Source of the DNA: Leptotrichia hongkongensis
Lineage (GTDB): Bacteria; Fusobacteriota; Fusobacteriia; Fusobacteriales; Leptotrichiaceae
Direction: 5' to 3'
DNA: 64,000 bases
Assembly: GCF_007990635.1 (NCBI RefSeq)
Contig: NZ_AP019846.1
Span: forward strand, 2,197,074 to 2,261,073
Part shown: piece after piece, positions 1-9,010 of the stretch
Layout: each line of letters starts with the position of its first letter
How positions within the stretch are numbered: position 1 is the first letter of the stretch
Program-made: the position numbers and the translations under genes
Notes under the pieces: generated by a model
What the model was told of the DNA's origin: nothing
What the model saw: the letters and a program-made list of their open reading frames with translations, nothing else
Database searches by the model: none

Positions 1-166
1 TACAAATTTTTGAATTAATTTTAGTTATTTCTATTTTTTTCTCAGAATAAGATTTAGGCTTATAAATCCATTCAGGAGTAAGATTCATCGTGCAAGGAAA
101 ATCTAAAGAAGTTCCAAATAAATAAATTTGAGTAATAAATAATAACAAAAACTTCATATTTCTCAT
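1..166 (-). CDS. Partial exported protein, cut by the window edge
   Basis: Only the first 55 codons are present; the reading frame runs off the left edge without a stop. The start is an ATG at 164-166 preceded by a strong AGGAGG at about 177-182. The N-terminus (MRNMKFLLLFITQIYLFG) is basic then hydrophobic, like a signal peptide, and is followed by a polar region with one Cys. The family cannot be judged from this fragment. It is transcribed in the same direction as the ABC operon to its right but lies beyond that operon's terminator, so it is probably a separate unit. Confidence 0.6.
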   Translation of the reverse strand, partial: MRNMKFLLLFITQIYLFGTSLDFPCTMNLTPEWIYKPKSYSEKKIEITKINSKIC

Positions 167-239
167 TAAATTCAATCCTCCTATATATAAATGTATAAAT
201 TAAATACACAAATATTATAGCATATTATAATAAATAAAA

Positions 240-267
240 ACAAAAAAGAGCAGTATTTTTCTGCTCT
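240..267 (-). terminator. Intrinsic terminator of the riboswitch-controlled ABC operon
   Basis: Read on the minus strand, AGAGCAG and CTGCTCT form a 7-bp stem with a short A-rich loop, followed directly by TTTTTTG. It lies about 110 bases past the last gene of the ABC operon. Confidence 0.8.
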
Positions 268-378
268 TCAAAATTTTTATTTTACATACATTTTTTATAT
301 CGTCTTGTTTGCCTCATTACAAGTAGATTCTTTTTATAATTATATCATTAAAATTTACAAAGAATTTTTCACAAAAAC

Positions 379-1182
379 CTACTTAACTTCCACCATTTCC
401 CCACGTACAGGAAATATTGCACTCAATAACGACTTCGTATATGGATGTTTTGCTTTTTCAGAAATTTGTCCGCCTTCTATTACTTCCACCACATCTCCGT
501 GATACATTACTACGATTTCGTGTGCAAAAGACTCTATTAGTGCAATGTCGTGACATATAAAAATCATTGTTATGTTTTTTTCTTTTTGTAATTTTACAAG
601 AAGTTCCACTATGTTTTTTTGAATGGAAACATCAAGTGCGGAAGTTGCCTCATCGCATATAAGTATCTCTGGCTCAAGCGAAATTGCTCTTGCGATTCCA
701 AGCCTTTGTCTTTGCCCACCACTCATATTTTGAGGATACTTTGTTACAAATTCTTCAGGCAAGTCAACCATTTTAAGAAGTTCTATAGCTTTTTGCTTTC
801 TTTCCGATCTTTTTAGTCTACTATAATTCAATAATGGCTCTGTGAGGATTTTCATAACGTTCATTTTGGGATTAAAAGCTGACCATGGATCTTGAAAGAC
901 TATTTGGATATTTTGTCTATTTTCCCACACTTCCTGTTTTGTAAACTTACTTATATCCCTTCCGTGATATAAAATCTCTCCAGAGGTTGGCTTTTCCAAG
1001 TCCATAAGCATATTTACAAGTGTTGTTTTTCCTGATCCTGATTCTCCAACAATTCCCAAAGTTTTTCCTTTATGAATTTTTAAATTCACTTTATTACAAG
1101 CCACTACTTTTTTATCATTTAATTTTTCATAAATTTTTGTAAGATTTTTTGTTTCAAGAATTACGTCATTAATATTAGACAA
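379..1182 (-). CDS. ABC transporter ATPase, OppF/DppF/NikE type
   Basis: Second ATPase subunit of a peptide/nickel-family importer; it acts on the cytoplasmic face with the permease pair upstream. Visible motifs are Walker A GESGSGKTT (about residues 46-54), signature MSGGQRQR and Walker B ILICDEATSALD. The open frame reaches a TTG at 1197, but a second TTG at 1180-1182 has GGAGGTG six bases upstream, so I use it (267 aa). The start lies inside the 3' end of the preceding ATPase gene, implying translational coupling. It is the last gene of the five-gene operon behind the cobalamin riboswitch. Whether the substrate is a peptide, Ni/Co or a chelate cannot be told from this subunit. Confidence 0.88.
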   Translation of the reverse strand: MSNINDVILETKNLTKIYEKLNDKKVVACNKVNLKIHKGKTLGIVGESGSGKTTLVNMLMDLEKPTSGEILYHGRDISKFTKQEVWENRQNIQIVFQDPWSAFNPKMNVMKILTEPLLNYSRLKRSERKQKAIELLKMVDLPEEFVTKYPQNMSGGQRQRLGIARAISLEPEILICDEATSALDVSIQKNIVELLVKLQKEKNITMIFICHDIALIESFAHEIVVMYHGDVVEVIEGGQISEKAKHPYTKSLLSAIFPVRGEMVEVK

Positions 1183-1960
1183 GCCTTTCACCTCCAATTT
1201 CAGGCACAGCTTCTAGCAATTTTTTAGTATATTCACTTTTTGGATTTTCTATAACTTCATTTTTATTACCTGCATCAACTATTTTTCCATTCTGCATAAC
1301 AATTATTTTATCTGAAATATATGCAGCAACTCCCAGATTGTGAGTTACCATTATGATAGAAGTGTCAAATTTTTTTCTGAGATCCATTATTTCCTTTACT
1401 ATTTGAGCCTGTGTTATAACATCTAATGCACTTGTAGGCTCATCTGCCAGAATAATTTTTGGATGGAAAGTTAGTGCCATTGCTATTCCTACACGCTGTT
1501 TCATTCCACCTGACAGTTGGTGCGGATAGCTTTTCATAATGATTTCAGGATCTGGCAAGTTTACTTTGGAAAACATATCTTCTGCTTTTTCTTCAGCTTC
1601 TTTTGCTGACATTTTGGAATGTGTCTGAATGTATTCGACAAACTGTTTTCCTATTTTTCTTATTGGATTAAGAGTTCCTCCTGAATCCTGTGAAATCATA
1701 GTTATTTCAGTCCCTCGCAGTTCCCTCCATTGATTAAGGCTTTTACTGAGCATTGATTCTCCATTATAAATTATATCGCCTGAAATTATTTTCCCTCCAT
1801 TTGGCAATAGTCCCAAAATAGAAGAAAGAACGGTAGATTTTCCACTACCGCTTTCCCCAACTATTGTTATTATTTCACCTTTTTTCAATGAAAGAGAAAA
1901 ATTTTCAACTACTGGATCCTTATCTCCATACTGAATTGTCAAATCTTTTATCTCCAACAT
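1175..1960 (-). CDS. ABC transporter ATPase, OppD/DppD/NikD type
   Basis: First ATPase of the importer, 261 aa. Walker A GESGSGKST is at about residues 35-43, the signature is LSGGMKQRVGIAMAL and Walker B is IILADEPTSALD followed by the H-loop VTHNLGV. The ATG has AAGGAGAATTT directly upstream. It is somewhat shorter than peptide OppD proteins (about 320-350 aa) because the C-terminal extension is brief. That size is more like NikD, a weak hint towards a metal or metal-chelate substrate. It overlaps the next ATPase gene. Confidence 0.88.
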   Translation of the reverse strand: MLEIKDLTIQYGDKDPVVENFSLSLKKGEIITIVGESGSGKSTVLSSILGLLPNGGKIISGDIIYNGESMLSKSLNQWRELRGTEITMISQDSGGTLNPIRKIGKQFVEYIQTHSKMSAKEAEEKAEDMFSKVNLPDPEIIMKSYPHQLSGGMKQRVGIAMALTFHPKIILADEPTSALDVITQAQIVKEIMDLRKKFDTSIIMVTHNLGVAAYISDKIIVMQNGKIVDAGNKNEVIENPKSEYTKKLLEAVPEIGGERLV

Positions 1961-1969
1961 AAATTCTCC

Positions 1970-3535
1970 TTAATTAGCTTTTGCTACATCTTTTGTTATC
2001 CAGTAGTAATCCATTGGATACATTTTAAGTCCTGTTACTGCTTTGTTGCTGTAAAGGAATGTAGTTTCATATCCAAAGAACATTGTAGCAGCATCGTTCA
2101 TTATTAACTGCTGTATTTTTACAATCAGGTCTTTTCTCTTAGCTTTGTCAAATTCTTTTGATAACTCATCAAGCATTTTGTCAACTTCAGGGTTTGAATA
2201 ACCTGTTTTGTTTGTTTCTGCTTTGCTGTACCAGTTTTCATGCAAGTATTTTTCAGGATCTCCAGTATTTGCAGCAAGTACGTTCCAAATTAACATATCA
2301 AAGTTTGAATCGTCTCTCATACTCAAAACTGTTTCATAACTCACAGGCTTTAATGTTACTTTGATTCCAATTTCCTTCATATCTGTCTGAAATGCCTGAG
2401 CATAGATTCCTAATTCTTCTCTACTTGTATAAATTACAAAGTTCAAGTCAAGTTTTGATCCATCAGGACGTTCTACAAATCCATCTCCATCCACATCTTT
2501 ATAACCTGCATCTGCTAATAATTTTTTAGCACTTTCACGATTATAAGCATTTTCATCCTTTAATTCATTAAATCCGAAGTCCAATGTCGGAGGTACTGGT
2601 GCTTTTCCTGGAGTTGCTCCACCTTGTAATAAGTTTTGTGTATAGTTTTCTCTATTTGCACCTCTTATTATTGCTTCTCTTAATACTTTATCTTTAAGTC
2701 CTTTAGTTTGATTCATAAAGGCATAAGTTGATCTAAGTGATTTCAATTCATTTATTACAATATTTTTATCCCCTTCAAAATCAGCCTTATTAGTAACTTT
2801 CAAGTTGTACGCTACATCAATTTCTCCTGATTTTAACGATAATGCTCTTGTATTTTGATCATTTATATCTTTAAATGTTACTTTTGCCAATTTTGCTTTT
2901 CCATTCCAATACTTTTCATTTCTTACAACAACTGTCTGTTCACCAGGCTTAAATTCTTGAACAATAAACGGTCCTGTTGATATTGGTCCTTTTTGAGCAA
3001 ATTCATCTGTATTAACTGATGTATCAACTATTAAGAATAATGGATCTGCCAATGATTCAGGCAATATTGCTACAGGCTCTTTTGTTTTTATTTTCAATTC
3101 TTGTCCATTGGCTTCTATTGAAGCATATTTAAAGAATGATTCTGCTCTTTTATTTTTAGCAAATACTCTTTCTATTGATTTTTTTACTGCTTCTGCTGTC
3201 AATGGATGTCCATTTGAGAAAGTTACTCCATCTCTTATTTTAAAAGTCCACTCTAATTTATCATTACTTAATTTCCAGCTTTCAGCAAGCAATGGCTGCA
3301 AGTTACCTTTTTCATCAAAAATTGTCAAGTTCTCTCCAACACCATAACGAGTTACAACCCAGCTAAAATATTGATCTGTAGGCTCAAGCGTATCTGCAAA
3401 CGAAGTTACTCCAACTACAAGTTCATCTGGATTAGTTTTACTTTTTGCAGAACCACCTTTTCCACCACATGCTACAAGCAGCATCAATACTGCTAAAATT
3501 AAAATTAAAAATTTACTTTTACGATTTTTTAACAT
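1970..3535 (-). CDS. Substrate-binding lipoprotein of the B12-riboswitch ABC importer
   Basis: Extracytoplasmic solute-binding protein of the SBP_bac_5 (OppA/DppA/NikA) family, 521 aa. The N-terminus is a lipoprotein signal ending LLVAC, with Cys23 the predicted lipidated residue. Family landmarks include LLAESWKLSNDKLEWTFKIR and GVTFSNGHPLTAEAVKKSIE; NikA-like proteins resemble this more than the four peptide-type paralogs at 17-24 kb do. It lies between permease and ATPase genes. Given the cobalamin riboswitch and neighbouring cobaltochelatase, cobalt or a cobalt/corrinoid-related ligand is a reasonable inference, but no metal- or haem-binding residues can be assigned by eye. Confidence 0.85.
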   Translation of the reverse strand: MLKNRKSKFLILILAVLMLLVACGGKGGSAKSKTNPDELVVGVTSFADTLEPTDQYFSWVVTRYGVGENLTIFDEKGNLQPLLAESWKLSNDKLEWTFKIRDGVTFSNGHPLTAEAVKKSIERVFAKNKRAESFFKYASIEANGQELKIKTKEPVAILPESLADPLFLIVDTSVNTDEFAQKGPISTGPFIVQEFKPGEQTVVVRNEKYWNGKAKLAKVTFKDINDQNTRALSLKSGEIDVAYNLKVTNKADFEGDKNIVINELKSLRSTYAFMNQTKGLKDKVLREAIIRGANRENYTQNLLQGGATPGKAPVPPTLDFGFNELKDENAYNRESAKKLLADAGYKDVDGDGFVERPDGSKLDLNFVIYTSREELGIYAQAFQTDMKEIGIKVTLKPVSYETVLSMRDDSNFDMLIWNVLAANTGDPEKYLHENWYSKAETNKTGYSNPEVDKMLDELSKEFDKAKRKDLIVKIQQLIMNDAATMFFGYETTFLYSNKAVTGLKMYPMDYYWITKDVAKAN

Positions 3536-3577
3536 TCTTTTCTCCCTATATATTTTATTTTTTGTTACTTTTTTTAA

Positions 3578-4399
3578 TTATTCACTTTTTATATCAACTA
3601 AATCTCTTACCGAATCTCCCAGCATGTTGAATATAATTACAACAATTACTATTGCTAGCCCTGGATACATCATCATCCAAGGAGCTCTGCTAAGTGTTGT
3701 TCTACCTTCGTTAAGCATTGCTCCCCATTCTGGTGTTGGAGGCTGTGCTCCAAATCCTAGGAATGAAAGTGCCGCTATTTCCAGCATTAATGTCCCCATA
3801 TCTGAAACTGCTGTTACTATCATCGTTGTAATCATATTTGGAATTATATATTTAAATATTACTGAATAATCCCTGCTTCCTGTTATTTTTGCCGCTTCTA
3901 CATACAGTTCCTGCTTTATCTTAAGAACCATGCTCCTTGCAAGCCTTGCGTATTTTGTCCAAGTAACTGCCGCTATTGCTATAATTGAATTTTTCACACT
4001 TGGATTCAAAAGTCCAGCTATCGCTATAGCAAGAATTAATCCCGGAAATGCAATCATCATATCTCCAAGTCTCATTATTACTGTATCAACAATTCCTCCA
4101 AAATATCCTGCAACTACTCCCAGTATAGTTCCTACAGAAAAAATTATAAACATCAAAGTCAAAGTCATGAATATCGAGTATCTTGAACCATATATAACTC
4201 TTGAAAACAAATCTCTTCCAAGCTGATCCGTTCCAAAAATATACTGTTTTGATGGACGTTGCAAACTTGGCGCTAATTGTTTAAAAGGATTATTAGGCAC
4301 TATAAATGGTGCAAAAATTGCAATTAATACCACAATGACTGCAAGCGCCAGAAATATTTTCAGTTGTGTATTTTTTCCAACAAATTTTAATTTATTCAA
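3578..4399 (-). CDS. ABC transporter permease, DppC/NikC type
   Basis: Inner-membrane permease subunit, 273 aa, with an N-terminal transmembrane helix (about 12-32) and the BPD_transp_1 core. LFGTDQLGRDLFSRVIYGSR-type sequence (here starting IFGTDQLGRD) is the hallmark of the C-type permease, and the EAA-like loop EAAKITGSRDYSVIFKYIIPN contacts the ATPases. The start codon is TTG (4397-4399) with GAGGAGG about ten bases upstream. That Shine-Dalgarno lies over the end of the preceding permease gene, which stops only two bases earlier. Confidence 0.87.
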   Translation of the reverse strand: MNKLKFVGKNTQLKIFLALAVIVVLIAIFAPFIVPNNPFKQLAPSLQRPSKQYIFGTDQLGRDLFSRVIYGSRYSIFMTLTLMFIIFSVGTILGVVAGYFGGIVDTVIMRLGDMMIAFPGLILAIAIAGLLNPSVKNSIIAIAAVTWTKYARLARSMVLKIKQELYVEAAKITGSRDYSVIFKYIIPNMITTMIVTAVSDMGTLMLEIAALSFLGFGAQPPTPEWGAMLNEGRTTLSRAPWMMMYPGLAIVIVVIIFNMLGDSVRDLVDIKSE

Positions 4400-4401
4400 A
4401 C

Positions 4402-5343
4402 CTAAATTACCTCCTCAACCCTTGCATCCAGATATTTATAAGAAATATCTACCGCAATATTTACAATTAGATATAAGAAAGCAATTATAAGCACATAAGC
4501 CTGTATCAAAGGATAATCCTGAGATGAAATCGCCTTTACTGCCATTCTTCCCATTCCTGGCCAGTTATAAACTATTTCTACAACTGCAGTTCCTCCCAGA
4601 AGGCTTCCTAATGAAAGTCCTAGAAGTGTTATTATTGGAAGCATTGCATTAGGCAGTACATGTTTCCATAAAATATCTCTTTCTTTTATTCCTCTCATTC
4701 TAGCCCCTGTCACATAACTTTTTCCAAGTTCTTCAAGGAATATATGTCTTATTTGACGTATATACTTAGCTGACATTGCTATCGCTATTGTAAATGCAGG
4801 TAAAATCATTGAACCAAAATCAGCATTTCCGCCTGAAACTGATACCAATCCTAGTTGCACTCCAAAAATACTCAAAAATACTAGCCCTAGCCAGAAACTA
4901 GGTACAGACATTCCCATAAATGTTATCATTCTTATCAAATAATCTTGCCATTTATTTTCTTTTACTGCCGCAAGTATTCCAAGCGGTATCGACATTGCAC
5001 ACATCATAAAAAGTGACAGAAAAGATAATGATAATGTAGGCATGAATGCCTGAGCAATTTTCTGAATTACAGGTATTCTTAGTGAATACGATTTACCAAA
5101 GTTTCCTTGCAGCACTCCAAACAGCCATTTCCAGTATTGGATGTAGAAAGGCTGGTTAAGCCCAAGTTCCGCCCTAGTTTGAGCCAGAAGTTCAGGCGTT
5201 GGAATAAGTCCACACTCTGTCAGCATTACTTGTGCAGGGTCTCCCGGCGAAATATACATAAGACAGAAAGTAAAAAAACTTATTCCAAAAAGTACAATTA
5301 ATATTTGTGTAGCATATTTTGCTATTTTTTTATTCTTCGTCAT
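4402..5343 (-). CDS. ABC transporter permease, DppB/NikB type, first gene after the riboswitch
   Basis: Inner-membrane permease, 313 aa, with B-type landmarks: an N-terminal helix, YISPGDPAQVML, and the cytoplasmic loop VTGARMRGIKERDILWKHVLPNA. It is the first gene downstream of the cobalamin riboswitch, 260 bases from it. The ATG at 5343 has only a weak GAG nearby; a strong GGAGGAA lies further upstream, separated from the ATG by a small perfect hairpin (GTGAT-AAGT-ATCAC). No other in-frame start is available, because a stop codon precedes the ATG closely. Confidence 0.87.
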   Translation of the reverse strand: MTKNKKIAKYATQILIVLFGISFFTFCLMYISPGDPAQVMLTECGLIPTPELLAQTRAELGLNQPFYIQYWKWLFGVLQGNFGKSYSLRIPVIQKIAQAFMPTLSLSFLSLFMMCAMSIPLGILAAVKENKWQDYLIRMITFMGMSVPSFWLGLVFLSIFGVQLGLVSVSGGNADFGSMILPAFTIAIAMSAKYIRQIRHIFLEELGKSYVTGARMRGIKERDILWKHVLPNAMLPIITLLGLSLGSLLGGTAVVEIVYNWPGMGRMAVKAISSQDYPLIQAYVLIIAFLYLIVNIAVDISYKYLDARVEEVI

Positions 5344-5604
5344 TGGTCTAAACTCGTGATACTTATCACTTCCTCCTTCAAAAAATATGACTATTTTATT
5401 TATCTCATAGTATTAGTTATATTTTATTATTCCTATACTAATAAGAGATTTTTTTATATTTTTAAAATTTTATATAAACAAAAAAATCCAACTCAGAAAA
5501 TTGAACTAAAATTTATATATTAAAACAGATGGATAGTATTTATGCAGATTTACAGCAGTTTTTATATATTAAATTTTTCCCTTCCCGAAAAATAAAATTT
5601 TTTA

Positions 5605-5748
5605 ATATAGGCAAGTCTCCTGACTAACTTCATCCTACTCATACCCTTCCCAAAATATAATTATATTCCAGTGGTTTTTCAGTACTTTCGTCAGTATCAC
5701 AGTAGAGGTGGCTGTACCAGATTCTAACTAGTTTCCTTATTAAGTTTT
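5605..5748 (-). promoter_or_regulatory. Cobalamin (adenosylcobalamin-family) riboswitch aptamer
   Basis: On the minus strand the region carries the ordered landmarks of the cobalamin riboswitch: GGAAAC near the 5' end, then ACAGCCACCTCTACTGTGA (B12-box core, normally CAGCCCCCGCTACTGT), GACGAAAGTACTG, ACCACTGG, GGGAAGGGTATGAGTAGGA, and the 3' box AGTCAGGAGACTTGCC. It begins about 45 bases after the cbiK stop and points into the permease-first ABC operon. The expression platform is unclear. A weak short stem (TTCAA/TTGGA) followed by seven Ts lies near 5480-5500, and a strong SD lies at about 5372-5378, so either termination or SD masking is possible. Confidence 0.93.
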
Positions 5749-5793
5749 ACAACACCTATAAAATTATAAATTTAAAATTATTCTTTTGCTATA

Positions 5794-6534
5794 TTAATAA
5801 ACTTCTTCTAATTTATCCATAAACATTTCACGTATAAACTGATATTCTCCCATTCCCTTTAATAAAGGTGTTACTTCGTATCCTTCATTCTCAAGAACAG
5901 TTTTCCATGAATCATCCTCATCAGAAGCCATATCATTTTTGGCATGATCTCCTGCCACAATCATAAACGGCTTTAACAGTATTTTCTTAAATCCTCTTCC
6001 TTTTAACTTCTGGATAACATCTTCAATTGTAACTTTTCCTTCAACTGTTGCTACAAAAATATTATCTTTTCCAGCTTTCTCATATTCCTCTTGAAGCCGT
6101 TGATATGTAATGTCTGCGACACTTTCAGATCCGTGACCCATAAATACAATGGCATCATTTCCTTCAAGATTGTTAAATTCTTCATTGCTCACAACTTTTT
6201 TAAAGTCTTCATCAGTTGTTAAAAGTGGTTTTGAAATTTTTCCATATTTGTTATTAAGTTTTGAATACTCAATTCCATCTAGAATATGTAAAGACATTGT
6301 GATAATCTCATCATATCCTTTATTTTTTAAGGCTTCTAGCCCTTCCTCCTGATCAAATATGTGGATTCCTTCTTTTCTTTCCACTATTCGTCTTATAACT
6401 CCTGAAGTGTAGGCTCTTTCCACATTTTCAGTTCCATATTTTGCTTCCACTTCTTTTTGAATCGAGTCAAGGCATTTTTCTCTTGTATCCTTATGCGATG
6501 TACCAAAACTTGTTACTAAAATCGCCTTTCTCAT
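5794..6534 (-). CDS. cbiK: Anaerobic sirohydrochlorin cobaltochelatase
   Basis: Inserts Co2+ into sirohydrochlorin (or precorrin-2) in the oxygen-independent B12 pathway. The protein is 246 aa, the usual CbiK length. It begins MRKAILVTSFGTSHKDTRE, the standard opening, and has the conserved histidines in VFMGHGSES and VAGDHAKNDMASDEDD that correspond to the metal-binding His pair of CbiK. A GTG lies two codons upstream, but the ATG at 6532-6534 sits well behind AAGGAAG, so it is preferred. No signal peptide is present, so this is a cytoplasmic form. The gene directly precedes the riboswitch; read-through would make it co-transcribed with the transporter. Confidence 0.92.
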   Translation of the reverse strand: MRKAILVTSFGTSHKDTREKCLDSIQKEVEAKYGTENVERAYTSGVIRRIVERKEGIHIFDQEEGLEALKNKGYDEIITMSLHILDGIEYSKLNNKYGKISKPLLTTDEDFKKVVSNEEFNNLEGNDAIVFMGHGSESVADITYQRLQEEYEKAGKDNIFVATVEGKVTIEDVIQKLKGRGFKKILLKPFMIVAGDHAKNDMASDEDDSWKTVLENEGYEVTPLLKGMGEYQFIREMFMDKLEEVY

Positions 6535-6776
6535 AAACACTTCCTTTCCATCTAAAATTATTTACCTTACTGAATCTTTTAAATTTGATTATCAAACTAT
6601 TCTATATATTTATATTATAATCGTTTTTTTCTTCTTTTGCAACTATTTTTTTAAATTTATTTAACATTTTTTCTACTGGATATAATTTTTTTGCTTTCCC
6701 TCAAACCTATTATTTATAGTCATCTTTTTCAATTTTCTTTGAAAATTATATTTTTATAGTAAAATTTAGATTAAAT

Positions 6777-6802
6777 AAAAAAGGTATATAAATATATATA
6801 CC
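6777..6802 (-). terminator. Intrinsic terminator of the 6.8-7.3 kb gene
   Basis: Minus strand: GGTATATA-TATT-TATATACC stem-loop followed by TTTTTTA. The stem is AU-rich apart from the two GC pairs at its base. Confidence 0.65.
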
Positions 6803-6823
6803 CACATTTTAAATCTTTAAAAT

Positions 6824-7315
6824 TTATTTTACTTTTGATTTTACATTTTGAAACAATCCTTCTACAAATTCTGCTTTAGTTGTATCACTTCCAGAAATTT
6901 TTACAGTTCCTACTATTTCCCGTGCAAAAGGGTACACATTGTAAGTCCATCCATTCTTTGTAGTAATTTGACGAATATTTTTATTTTCTGATGCCGCTAC
7001 TTCTGTAACTTCTACCTGTCCTTTGTATTTGTTTTTTTCAAATAGCTTCAAAATACTTACAAGTGCAGATTCATCGTGTTTTTCTATAATAAACTCAACT
7101 TTATCTGCTCCTGAAAGGTTTTGATACATCTGTTTTGCAAAATCTCCGTCCTTTTTCATTCCAAAGAGAAGATTTGCAAGTCCTCCTCTATTTATTGTTC
7201 CTGATATTATTGGACTTTCATAATTGTCATTAATAACTCCAATTACAACTTTGTCAAAAGCTGAAAACGATAGTGTTCCAAAAATAATAAATAATGCTAA
7301 AATTAACTTTTTCAT
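6824..7315 (-). CDS. Exported protein of unknown function
   Basis: 163 aa with a clear signal peptide (MKKLILALFIIFGTLSFSA, cleavage probably after FSA). The mature part has alternating strand-like hydrophobic segments and no cysteines, and ends in a basic tail. The start has AAGGAGAGACACAA upstream. I do not recognise the family. It stands alone between cbiK and ffh, with its own terminator. The periplasm is the expected location. Confidence 0.75.
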   Translation of the reverse strand: MKKLILALFIIFGTLSFSAFDKVVIGVINDNYESPIISGTINRGGLANLLFGMKKDGDFAKQMYQNLSGADKVEFIIEKHDESALVSILKLFEKNKYKGQVEVTEVAASENKNIRQITTKNGWTYNVYPFAREIVGTVKISGSDTTKAEFVEGLFQNVKSKVK

Positions 7316-7376
7316 TTGTGTCTCTCCTTTTTTATTTTCTCCAGTTTTATAAAAAATTTTAGTTGATATTATATTT

Positions 7377-8714
7377 CTATCTTCTTCTGCCCTTCATAAA
7401 TCCTCCACCAAGTCCTGGAATACCGCCACTGTTAAACATTTTCATCATCTGTTTCATTTGCTCAAACTGCTTTATCAATTTATTTACGTCATTTACCTGA
7501 ACTCCGCTTCCTTTGGCAATTCTCATTTTACGGCTTCCGTTTTTTAGAAGTTTTGGATCACGTCTTTCTTGAACTGTCATTGAAAAAATGATTGCTTCGA
7601 CCTTTTTCATTTCTTTTTCAGCCATTCCCATGTCAATCATGCTAGTGTCAACTCCTGGTATCATTTTCATAATTCCAGCAATTGATCCCATTTTTCTTAT
7701 CATTTTAAACTGCTTTAAAAAATCTTCAAAGTCAAACTGGTTCTTTCTAAATTTTTCTTCCATTTTCTTGGCTTCTTTTTCATCAATAGCTTCCTGTGCC
7801 TTTTCTACAAGTGAAACGACATCTCCCATTCCAAGAATACGTGAAGCAAGCCTATCTGGGTGAAATGGTGCAATATCATCCAGTTTTTCCCCTTCACTTA
7901 TAAATTTAATTGGCTTTCCTGCAACTTCCTTTACTGAAAGGGCAGCCCCTCCACGAGTATCTCCATCCAGCTTTGTAAGCACAACTCCAGTAATATCAAG
8001 CTGTTCATTAAACTCTTTTGCCACATTAACTGCATCCTGTCCCGTCATTCCATCAACTACAAGCAAAATTTCATTTGGATTAAAACTGTCCTTTATATCT
8101 TGCAGTTCATTCATAAGCTGTTCATCAATGTGAAGTCTTCCCGCCGTATCAATAATAACATAAGTCGCATGTTCATTTTTTGAAGCCTCAATTCCCTGTT
8201 TTACAATTTCCACCGCATCTGTACTTTCATCAATCGTAAATACAGGAACTTTCACTTGCTCTCCTAATACCTTCAATTGCTTTTTCGCAGCAGGTCTATA
8301 AACATCTGCTCCAATCAGAAATGGCTTTTCTCCTTTTGATTTTAGATGTTTTGCTAATTTCCCAGAAAATGTAGTTTTCCCAGCCCCTTGAAGTCCGGAA
8401 AGCATTACAATAGTAGGGTTTTTATCAGCTTTTGCGATTGAAACATTTGATCCTCCTAGCACTTCCACAAGTTCATCATTTACAATCTTGATAAATTGCT
8501 GTGTAGGATTAACTCCACTAATAACATGTTCCCCTAGTGCCTTTTCCCGAATTTTTGCTACAAAGTTCTTAGCCACTCCATAGTTTACATCCGCTTCAAG
8601 CAATGCTAACCGTACTTCCCTCAAAGCATCCTTCATATTGCTCTCTGTCAACTTTCCCTGTCCGCTGACTTTTTTAAATATATCCTTAAATCTGTCTCCT
8701 AAATTATTAAACAT
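7377..8714 (-). CDS. ffh: Signal recognition particle protein Ffh
   Basis: GTPase that binds 4.5S RNA and signal sequences and delivers ribosomes to FtsY. 445 aa, normal length. The N domain is followed by the G domain with P-loop GLQGAGKTTFSGKLAKHL, DTAGR and TKLDGDTRGGAALS. The M domain (about 300-445) has the RNA-binding GSRKMRIAKGSGVQVNDVN and a Met-rich tail (QMKQMMKMF) ending GFMKGRRR. AGGAG precedes the ATG. It is transcribed divergently from htrA. Confidence 0.97.
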   Translation of the reverse strand: MFNNLGDRFKDIFKKVSGQGKLTESNMKDALREVRLALLEADVNYGVAKNFVAKIREKALGEHVISGVNPTQQFIKIVNDELVEVLGGSNVSIAKADKNPTIVMLSGLQGAGKTTFSGKLAKHLKSKGEKPFLIGADVYRPAAKKQLKVLGEQVKVPVFTIDESTDAVEIVKQGIEASKNEHATYVIIDTAGRLHIDEQLMNELQDIKDSFNPNEILLVVDGMTGQDAVNVAKEFNEQLDITGVVLTKLDGDTRGGAALSVKEVAGKPIKFISEGEKLDDIAPFHPDRLASRILGMGDVVSLVEKAQEAIDEKEAKKMEEKFRKNQFDFEDFLKQFKMIRKMGSIAGIMKMIPGVDTSMIDMGMAEKEMKKVEAIIFSMTVQERRDPKLLKNGSRKMRIAKGSGVQVNDVNKLIKQFEQMKQMMKMFNSGGIPGLGGGFMKGRRR

Positions 8715-9010
8715 TATTAACTTTTCTCCTTGATTTTGTATATTTTTTTAATTTTACTGTGTATAGGATAACATATTATGGTGAAAAAGACAATAAGCAT
8801 AGCAGGTTATTTATGAATTTGCAAAAAATATGATTTAATAAATGGAATTCAAATAAAAATCATAAGAATAATAAACTTTTATTCACTAAAATATATCCAA
8901 TCCTTTAAAATCAGACTAATTAAAGACTAATAAATCAGGATTTTGAGCTTATATTCTAAAATAATTTTAAAAATAAGTTTATCATAAAACTAGAAATGAG
9001 GTAAATAAAT

